A stretch of 6,829 nucleotides of DNA, taken from NCBI GenBank assembly GCA_945861235.1, contig CAMATV010000181.1:1-6829 (forward strand). Direction: 5' to 3'. This document shows positions 1-5,183 of the stretch, piece after piece (the stretch's first letter is position 1; each line of letters starts with the position of its first letter). Source of the DNA: Opitutus sp. GAS368. Its GTDB lineage: Bacteria; Verrucomicrobiota; Verrucomicrobiia; Opitutales; Opitutaceae. The notes under the pieces were generated by a model. That model was not told where the DNA came from, ran no database searches, and saw only the letters and a program-made list of their open reading frames with translations. Made by a program: the position numbers and the translations under genes.

Positions 1-1254
1 CGCCTCGCCGCATTGAAGAAATTTTTCGCGATGCCCATGCCCACCCACTGGGCCACGAAGGATCTCGAGAATATCGATTTTCAAAAAATCCGTTACTACC
101 TTTCGCAGGGCCAGAAGCCCAAACGCACGTGGGATGAGGTGCCCGACGACATCAAGAAAACCTTCGAGCGCCTCGGCATTCCCGAGCAGGAGCGCAAATT
201 TCTCGCCGGGGTCGAAGCGCAGTTCGACTCCGAGGCCGCCTACTCAAACATCAAGGAGATCGTCGCCAAACAAGGTGTCATCTTCGTCAATTCCACCGAG
301 GGCCTCCGCGAGCATCCCGAGCTCTTCAAGAAATTCTTCGGCAAAGTCATCCCCACCGGTGACAACAAATTCTCCGCGCTCAACAGCGCCGTGTTCTCCG
401 GCGGCTCGTTCATCTACGTCCCCAAGGGCGTCAAGGTCGCCCAGCCCCTCCAAGCCTACTTTCGCATCAACGCCGAAAACTTTGGCCAGTTCGAACGCAC
501 CCTCATTATCTGCGACGAGGGAGCCGAGGTCACCTACATGGAGGGCTGCACCGCCCCGAAATTCTCCACGTCCACCCTCCACAGCGCCGTCGTCGAACTC
601 GTCGCACTCAAGGGTGCCAAAATCCAATACATCACCGTCCAAAATTGGTCGAACAACGTCTTCAATCTCGTCACCAAGCGCGGCATCGCGCACGAGGACG
701 CCGAGATCAAGTGGATCGATTGCAACATCGGTAGCCGTCTCACCATGAAGTATCCCGGCGTCGTCCTGAAGGGCGAACGCGCCCGCGGCGAAGTCATCTC
801 CATCGCCCTCGCCAACGATGGCCAACACCAAGACACCGGCGCGAAAATGATCCACGCCGCCAACTACACGACGTCCAACATCATCGCGAAATCCATCTCT
901 GTCGGCCAAGGCCGCAGCACCTACCGCGGCGTCGTGCATATTCCCAAGCACCTCAAGGGTTGCAAAAATAACACCGAGTGCGACGCGCTGCTGATCAACA
1001 CCAACAGCCGCACCGACACCTATCCCGCCATCACCGTCCGCGGTGACAAAAATTCCACGCAGCATGAAGCCTCCGTCTCCAAAGTTTCGGAAGACATGAT
1101 CTTCTACATGCAGCAGCGCGGTCTCACCGAAGGTCAGGCGATGAGCCTCGCCGTCAACGGATTCATTAACGACCTCGCCCGCCAATTTCCGATGGAATAC
1201 AGCGTCGAACTCAAACGCCTCATCGACCTCGAAATGGAAGGCAGCGTCGGCTAA
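1..1254 (+). CDS. sufB: Fe-S cluster assembly scaffold protein SufB (5' partial)
   Basis: SufB is the core cytosolic scaffold of the SufBCD complex, where Fe-S clusters are assembled from sulfide and iron with SufC ATPase support. 417 residues are visible. The reading frame is open to the window edge, and the first residues (RLAALKKFF then MPMPTH) match the internal helix that follows EPxWML in full SufB proteins. About 50 N-terminal residues are therefore missing, and the TTG at 13 is not the real start. Recognisable blocks include SGGSFIYVPKGVKV, QAYFRIN, GQFERTLIICDEGAEV, GCTAP, WIDCNIGSRLTMKYP and the C-terminal LIDLEMEGSVG. The Cys in NTECDALL (codon 979-981) and the Glu in QHEASVSK (codon 1066-1068) are 29 residues apart. 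That is the spacing of E. coli SufB Cys405 and Glu434, which are implicated in nascent cluster assembly. sufD follows after 190 bp. The family call is near certain. Confidence 0.97.
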   Translation, partial: RLAALKKFFAMPMPTHWATKDLENIDFQKIRYYLSQGQKPKRTWDEVPDDIKKTFERLGIPEQERKFLAGVEAQFDSEAAYSNIKEIVAKQGVIFVNSTEGLREHPELFKKFFGKVIPTGDNKFSALNSAVFSGGSFIYVPKGVKVAQPLQAYFRINAENFGQFERTLIICDEGAEVTYMEGCTAPKFSTSTLHSAVVELVALKGAKIQYITVQNWSNNVFNLVTKRGIAHEDAEIKWIDCNIGSRLTMKYPGVVLKGERARGEVISIALANDGQHQDTGAKMIHAANYTTSNIIAKSISVGQGRSTYRGVVHIPKHLKGCKNNTECDALLINTNSRTDTYPAITVRGDKNSTQHEASVSKVSEDMIFYMQQRGLTEGQAMSLAVNGFINDLARQFPMEYSVELKRLIDLEMEGSVG

Positions 1255-1261
1255 CGCCGAC

Positions 1262-1286
1262 GAATGACCCATGTCTAATGACTGAG
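1262..1286. repeat. Inverted partial copies of the downstream heptamer array
   Basis: Just after the sufB stop there are segments complementary to the array at 1329-1430 and its edge. CTAATGACTGA (1275-1285) is the exact reverse complement of TCAGTCATTAG, found at 1345-1355 and again at 1394-1404. GAATGAC (1262-1268) is complementary to GTCATTC (1425-1431). GACTGAG (1280-1286) is complementary to CTCAGTC (1434-1440). The transcript could fold the sufB-sufD spacer into alternative long-range hairpins. Alternatively, these are decayed units of the same repeat in the other orientation. The complementarity is read directly; any function is inference. Confidence 0.55.
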
Positions 1287-1328
1287 GTCCCTCGCCACCA
1301 CTTAACGCCCACCGCACCTCGATTCGTT

Positions 1329-1430
1329 CACTAGTCACTAGTCATCAGTCATTAGTCATTAGTCATTAGTCATTAGTCATCAGTCATCAGTCATCAGTCA
1401 TTAGTCATTAGTCATTAGTCATTAGTCATT
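1329..1430. repeat. Heptanucleotide tandem array, 14 units of CAYYAGT plus a partial unit
   Basis: Fourteen uninterrupted 7-bp units run from 1329 to 1426, followed by a partial CATT. The order is CACTAGT x2, CATCAGT x1, CATTAGT x4, CATCAGT x3, CATTAGT x4. All variation falls at the third and fourth bases of the unit. The main unit is about 29% G+C, in sharp contrast to the GC-rich genes on both sides. Because 7 is not a multiple of 3, runs of CATTAGT place TAG in all three forward frames, and the reverse strand gains TAA and TGA stops. The array therefore closes every frame, including the sufD frame (TAG at 1409-1411). It ends 14 bases before the sufD ATG, so it lies within the sufB-sufD transcript if these genes share one mRNA. 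The unit resembles the heptameric STRR repeats of cyanobacteria (for example CAACAGT), but relatedness is not shown. Confidence 0.97.
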
Positions 1431-1444
1431 CCGCTCAGTCCGCC

Positions 1445-2782
1445 ATGTCCGCCACCACGCTCACCGCTCCCACCGCCCTCGTCGGCTCCTTCACGCCTGA
1501 AGCCTTCGCCGCGCACCTCGCCAGCCTCCCGCCGTCGCTTCCCGCCTGGTGGCTCGATCGAAAACGCGCCGCTTACGCCCGCTTCGCTGCGCTCCCCATG
1601 CCGGCCCGCACCGACGAAATGTGGCGCTTCAGCAACATCGGCACGCTCACCCTCGACGGCTTCACCCTGCCAACCGTCGACACCGAGCTGGCGCGCGCTT
1701 CCATCCCCCACTCGCCCATCGGTGTTCCCCAGGCCGCCAAACTCGTCTTTGCCAACGGCCGTCTCTTCTCCCGCGAACTCCTCTCGGCGGAACGCGCCGC
1801 CCGTGGCGTCATCGTGGATACACTCCAAAGCGCCCTGGTAAAACACGAGGCGATCGTCCGCGAGCATCTCCTCACCCAGCCGCCCAAACTCGGCTCGCCG
1901 AAGTTCGCCGCGCTCCACGAAGCCTTCCTCGCCGACGGTGCCTTCATCTTCGTGCCCCGTGACGTCCACCTCGATCTGCCCATCGGCGTGTTCTCCTACG
2001 CCCTCGGCGCCACCGCCGCTGTTTTCCCGCACACCCTCGTCGTCGCCGGTGAAAACGCCCGCGTCTCCATCGTCGAGTATTTCGGTTCCGGCAACGACAC
2101 CGAGGCCCAGTTCGCCGCCGGCGCCAACGATCTCTACGCCGGCCACGGCGCGCAGATCAGCTACATCGGCAAACAGGACTGGAGCCACCGCGCCCTCTCC
2201 TTCCAAGCCAACTCCACGATCGTCCGCCGCGACGCCCGGGTACAGTCCCTCAATCTCCACCTCGGAGCCCGCCAAGCCCGCCACGAATCCCTCTCGCAAC
2301 TCGCCGCCCCCGGCGCGTTCTCCGAGATGCTCGCGCTCACCGTGGCCGAGGCCGGACAAGAGTTCGACCAGCGCACCCTCCAGATCCACCAAGCGCCCAA
2401 CACCAAGAGCGACCTCCTCTACAAGAACGCCCTCCGCGGCACCGCCAAGACCATCTTCTCGGGCCTCATTGTCGTCGATTCCGACGCGCAAAAGACCGAC
2501 GCCTACCAGAGCAATCGCAACCTCATGCTCAGCGACGACGCTGAAGCCTGTTCGCTCCCCGGCCTCGAAATCCAGGCCAACGACGTCCGCTGCACCCACG
2601 GCGCAACATCCTCGCGCATCGACCCGGAGCAGGAATTTTATCTTCAGTCCCGCGGCATCGCCAAAGAGCAGGCTGACCAACTCCTCACCTTCGGTTTCTT
2701 CGAAGAGGTCCTCAACCGCCTCGCCGACGACAATCTCCACGAAGCCCTGCGCACCCTCATCCAGACGAAGTTTAAGAAATAA
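1445..2782 (+). CDS. sufD: Fe-S cluster assembly protein SufD
   Basis: SufD is the paralogue of SufB that pairs with it, and with SufC, in the SufBCD scaffold; it is needed for iron entry during cluster assembly. The protein is 445 residues, normal for the family. The helical N-terminal part (to about residue 60) ends in LPMPARTDEMWRFSNI, matching the LPxxxxExWRYT-like motif of SufD. The beta-helix core follows, with GAFIFVPRDV (165-174), SGLIVV (339-344) and QKTDAYQSNRNLML (349-362). The C-terminal RCTHGATSSRID (382-393) carries His385, equivalent to E. coli SufD His360 at the SufB-SufD cluster site. The start is well fixed: the nearest upstream in-frame stop is TAG 1409-1411, and no ATG, GTG or TTG lies between it and 1445. 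No Shine-Dalgarno sequence precedes it. It sits directly after sufB with no sufC between, and 127 bp before sufT. Confidence 0.95.
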   Translation: MSATTLTAPTALVGSFTPEAFAAHLASLPPSLPAWWLDRKRAAYARFAALPMPARTDEMWRFSNIGTLTLDGFTLPTVDTELARASIPHSPIGVPQAAKLVFANGRLFSRELLSAERAARGVIVDTLQSALVKHEAIVREHLLTQPPKLGSPKFAALHEAFLADGAFIFVPRDVHLDLPIGVFSYALGATAAVFPHTLVVAGENARVSIVEYFGSGNDTEAQFAAGANDLYAGHGAQISYIGKQDWSHRALSFQANSTIVRRDARVQSLNLHLGARQARHESLSQLAAPGAFSEMLALTVAEAGQEFDQRTLQIHQAPNTKSDLLYKNALRGTAKTIFSGLIVVDSDAQKTDAYQSNRNLMLSDDAEACSLPGLEIQANDVRCTHGATSSRIDPEQEFYLQSRGIAKEQADQLLTFGFFEEVLNRLADDNLHEALRTLIQTKFKK

Positions 2783-2852
2783 TTTTTCGCCCACGACACC
2801 CGCCGCACGCACGGAAACTCCTCCGCATTTCCGCTTCCTCCGTCCGTTTTTC

Positions 2853-2879
2853 TTCCGTGTGTTCCGTGTGCTCCGTGGG
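2853..2879. repeat. Three-copy 9-bp tandem repeat in the sufD-sufT gap
   Basis: Two identical TTCCGTGTG units (2853-2861, 2862-2870) and one variant, CTCCGTGGG (2871-2879), lie in the 127-bp spacer between sufD and sufT. Read on the other strand the unit is CACGGAACA-like. Similar low-complexity nonamer runs are, to my recollection, scattered through intergenic DNA of several environmental GC-rich bacteria. Here they may be one member of a dispersed family. No inverted symmetry or coding potential is evident. Confidence 0.75.
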
Positions 2880-2880
2880 C

Positions 2881-2909
2881 CACTCTCCGTCCTCCTCCTC
2901 TCCCTCTCC
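2881..2909 (+). promoter_or_regulatory. Pyrimidine-only-like leader directly before the sufT start
   Basis: In the 29 bases before the sufT ATG only two are purines (A2882 and G2889). A Shine-Dalgarno sequence is therefore excluded. Initiation here must depend on something else, such as an unstructured or S1-bound leader, or coupling to upstream translation. The composition is seen directly; the role is inferred. Confidence 0.35.
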
Positions 2910-3464
2910 ATGACCAACCGTGACCGCATCCTCTCCCGCGAAGTCATCGCCACCCAGATTCCCTCTGGCGACAAGGCCACGCTCCACGCGGGCACGACGG
3001 TGATGATTCACCAAACGCTCGGCGGCGCCTACACCGTGCAAACCGACTTTGGTCTCTTCCGAATTAACGGCGCCGATGCCGACGCCCTGGGCGAGCAGGT
3101 CGCCTCCACGCCGGCCGCCAAAGCCTCCGCTGCACCCGGGGCCGCCCCCGACCCTGAAGCCGTCTGGGCCCAACTCCGCCATGTCTTCGATCCCGAAATC
3201 CCCGTCAACATCGTCGACCTAGGCCTCGTTTACACGATGGACATCGAGGCCATCACCGACCCTGAGCCCGGCCACCGCGTCAACGTCGCGATGACGCTGA
3301 CTGCCCCCGGCTGCGGCATGGGCCCAGCGATCGCTGAAGATGCGAAATCGAAAATTCTCCTCGTCGCCGGCGTCTCCGACGCCGACGTCCGCATCACCTG
3401 GGAGCCAGCCTGGAATCAATCGATGATCAGCGAAGAAGGAAAAATGAAGTTAGGTCTGATCTGA
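2910..3464 (+). CDS. sufT: Probable Fe-S assembly SUF system protein SufT, long form (DUF59/MIP18 family)
   Basis: SufT is an accessory factor for maturation of Fe-S proteins, often encoded beside sufBCD. The 184-residue product has the layout of the long SufT form. An N-terminal domain (about 10-61) reads REVIATQIPSG ... TLGGAYTVQ ... FRINGADADALG. An Ala/Pro-rich linker (about 66-80) joins it to a C-terminal DUF59 domain (about 82-184). DUF59 hallmarks are FDPEIPVNIVDLGLVY (93-108) and MTLTAPGCGMGP (128-139), with the conserved Cys135, and the C-terminal tail WEPAWN ... LGLI. The ATG at 2910 is chosen because it lies ten codons before the conserved REV block. The frame stays open far upstream through the sufD region, but that stretch is a shadow of sufD, not SufT-like protein. 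It is probably the last gene of the suf transcript, with a terminator candidate about 155 bp downstream. Confidence 0.93.
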   Translation: MTNRDRILSREVIATQIPSGDKATLHAGTTVMIHQTLGGAYTVQTDFGLFRINGADADALGEQVASTPAAKASAAPGAAPDPEAVWAQLRHVFDPEIPVNIVDLGLVYTMDIEAITDPEPGHRVNVAMTLTAPGCGMGPAIAEDAKSKILLVAGVSDADVRITWEPAWNQSMISEEGKMKLGLI

Positions 3465-3480
3465 TACCAACGTCCGTTGA

Positions 3481-3499
3481 TTTCGGGACTTTCCCGGAA
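3481..3499 (+). other. Small stem-loop 16 bp after sufT
   Basis: CGGGA (3484-3488) pairs with TCCCG (3492-3496) around a CTT loop, extended by one T-G and two T-A pairs to eight base pairs. No T-tract follows, so it is not a standard Rho-independent terminator. It could protect the 3' end of the suf mRNA or have no role. Confidence 0.4.
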
Positions 3500-3619
3500 C
3501 GTCCCACCGGCGGCCCGGCCCGTGGCTGGGAGCCTATCTTCAGTTCGAGTGGTCGGTTTCATTCCTCGGCCCCCATTCCGCAGCCCCCTTCGTGACTAGG
3601 ATTCTCCGGCGAACATTTC

Positions 3620-3650
3620 CCCAGGCCTTGCCTGGGCTTTCAATTTTTTT
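3620..3650 (+). terminator. Candidate Rho-independent terminator of the suf transcript
   Basis: A perfect 7-bp stem, CCCAGGC (3620-3626) with GCCTGGG (3630-3636), closes a 3-base loop. It is followed by CTTTCAA and then seven T residues (3644-3650). The T-run starts seven bases after the stem rather than immediately, which weakens the call. Its place, downstream of sufT and upstream of an unrelated gene, fits a transcript end. Confidence 0.5.
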
Positions 3651-3857
3651 CCCGGAGGCTCTCGGTCACCGGCAGCTTCCCACTGAACACAGCGAGGAAC
3701 CTGAAATTCGGCTCCCACCCATGTTTACTTCGGAACGATCAATCAGCTTGTCGTCCCCCTGAAACCTCGCCCTTAATCCTTCGTCTTCGCCCCGCCAGCC
3801 GGTCGCTCCGAATTCGCCTCGCCTCGTTCGCCTGTCCCTTCCCCCCTCGCCCATCGC

Positions 3858-5180
3858 ATGCAACCACCCGTCGCCCCTCACCTCCGGCAGCCGAGTCGCC
3901 GCGAATTCCTCTACGTCGGCTTGCTCGGCACCGTCGGGATGACCATGAGCGATCTGTTTCGCTCGCAGGCCCACGCGGCCGGCGTCACGCCGCTCGCCGC
4001 ACCCGGTCTCGGCCGAGCGAAGTCGGTCATCAATATTTACCTCCCCGGCGGCATGTCCCATCAGGAGTCGTTCGACCCGAAGATAACGGCCCCGGTCGAA
4101 TACCGCGGCCCCATGGAGGCCATTAAGACCAACGTCGACGGTCTCTATTTCTCGGAAAACCTGAAGGAAACGGCCAAGATCGCCGACAAGATTACCGTCA
4201 TCCGCTCGATGACGCACGGCGAGGCGGCCCACGAACGCGGCACGCACACGATGTTCACCGGCTACCGGCCCAGCCCCGCGATCCAATATCCCAGCATGGG
4301 CAGCGTCGTCTCCCACGAACTCGGCCCGCGCGCCGACCTCCCGCCCTACATTCTCATCCCCAATCAAACCACGCCCTTCGCTGGCACGGGCTACCTCGGC
4401 GCCGCGTTCGGCGCCTTTGCCCTCGGCAGCGATCCGGCGACCGACAACTACGCCGTGCGCGACCTCACGTTGCCCAGCGGGATCGACGCGGCGCGTTTCG
4501 CCGAGCGTCGCGAAATGCGCTCCGTCGTCGACGCGCATTTCAGCGCCCTCGAAAAATCCGACGCCCTCGACGGCATGGATTCGTTTTACCAACGCGCCTA
4601 CGCGATGATCAGCTCTGACAAGGCCCGCGCCGCGTTCGACATCAAGGCCGAGCCAAAGAAAACCCGCGATGACTACGGTCGCAACGCCGCCGGCCAGCGC
4701 ATGCTTCTCGCGCGCCGCCTCGTCGAAGCCGGTGTCCGTTTCGTCTCCCTTACCTACGGCGGCTGGGATCACCACGACAATATCAAGCGCGCCAACGGAC
4801 TCCAGATGCCCAATTTCGACAAAGCCTACGCGACGCTCATCCGTGATCTCGACGAACGCGGGCTGCTCGATTCCACACTCGTCGTGGTCAACACCGAGTT
4901 TGGTCGCACGCCCAAGATCAACGCCACCGGCGGCCGCGACCACTGGCCAAAAGTGTTCAGCATCGCCCTCGCCGGCGGCGGCATGAAGCGCGGCTACGTC
5001 CACGGTTCCTCCGACGCCACCGGTGGCGAGCCCGACAACGACCCGCTCAACGTCGAGGATTACGCGGCGACGATTTTCAACCAGATTGGCATCGACCCCG
5101 CCAAAACGCTGATGACCCCCGGCGGCCGTCCGCAAGCGATCGTCAAAGACGGTCACGTCGTCAAAGAACTGCTGGCCTGA
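3858..5180 (+). CDS. DUF1501 domain-containing protein, Tat-exported
   Basis: The 440-residue product belongs to DUF1501, whose fold is of the alkaline phosphatase/sulfatase type; no substrate is established. The N-terminus has a twin-arginine signal, SRREFL (13-18, Arg14-Arg15), then a hydrophobic stretch (about 18-30). A plausible cleavage site follows AHA at 38-40, so export of a folded protein to the periplasm or beyond is expected. Family motifs in order are YLPGGMSHQESFDPK (61-75), THGEAAHERGTH (119-130), TYGGWDHHDN (299-308), VNTEFGRTPKIN (344-355) and GGRDHWP (358-364). The His/Asp/Glu-rich motifs are plausible metal ligands by analogy with the superfamily. ATG 3858 is chosen because it gives a complete Tat signal; no Shine-Dalgarno is seen. 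The DUF1549/DUF1553 cytochrome-like partner often found near this family is not upstream here. The next gene starts 3 bp after its stop in the same frame. Confidence 0.92.
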   Translation: MQPPVAPHLRQPSRREFLYVGLLGTVGMTMSDLFRSQAHAAGVTPLAAPGLGRAKSVINIYLPGGMSHQESFDPKITAPVEYRGPMEAIKTNVDGLYFSENLKETAKIADKITVIRSMTHGEAAHERGTHTMFTGYRPSPAIQYPSMGSVVSHELGPRADLPPYILIPNQTTPFAGTGYLGAAFGAFALGSDPATDNYAVRDLTLPSGIDAARFAERREMRSVVDAHFSALEKSDALDGMDSFYQRAYAMISSDKARAAFDIKAEPKKTRDDYGRNAAGQRMLLARRLVEAGVRFVSLTYGGWDHHDNIKRANGLQMPNFDKAYATLIRDLDERGLLDSTLVVVNTEFGRTPKINATGGRDHWPKVFSIALAGGGMKRGYVHGSSDATGGEPDNDPLNVEDYAATIFNQIGIDPAKTLMTPGGRPQAIVKDGHVVKELLA

Positions 5181-5183
5181 GCC

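Larger units (their letters stand above)
3465..3857. other. 393-bp non-coding gap between the suf genes and the DUF1501 gene
   Basis: I see no convincing gene here on either strand. The first part holds a short stem-loop (3481-3499) and a terminator-like hairpin (3620-3650). The later part (about 3660-3857) has no clear promoter or operator. The best -35/-10-like pair, TTGTCG at 3748 and CTTAAT at 3772 with an 18-bp spacer, matches consensus poorly. The last 23 bases before the next ATG (3835-3857) contain only three purines. The gap is the natural boundary between the suf transcript and the export module. Confidence 0.75.

Noticed and set aside
13..15. TTG at 13 as the sufB start
   Set aside because: The frame is open to position 1 and the residues before TTG (RLAA) match the internal SufB helix. 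About 50 residues lie upstream of the window, so the gene is simply cut.
1329..1430. The heptamer array as a CRISPR array or replication iteron cluster
   Set aside because: Units are contiguous with no spacers, so it is not CRISPR. There is no rep gene, AT-rich unwinding region or plasmid context, and a position between suf genes does not fit an origin.
1415..2995. A 526-codon - strand open frame opposite sufD, and a 364-codon one opposite sufB (244-1338)
   Set aside because: Both are mirror frames of well-identified suf genes in GC-rich DNA, and both have low-complexity acidic/glycine-rich products without domains.
1938..3464. An apparent sufD-overlapping extension of the sufT frame that would make a 508-residue protein
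   Set aside because: The part before 2910 is Ser/Pro/Thr/Arg-rich out-of-frame sufD and spacer sequence. SufT homology begins only after ATG 2910, where the length matches the long SufT family.
3748..3777. Promoter-like pair TTGTCG and CTTAAT with 18-bp spacing before the DUF1501 gene
   Set aside because: Each hexamer matches the sigma-70 consensus at only four of six bases, and nothing else supports it. Such matches are common by chance.
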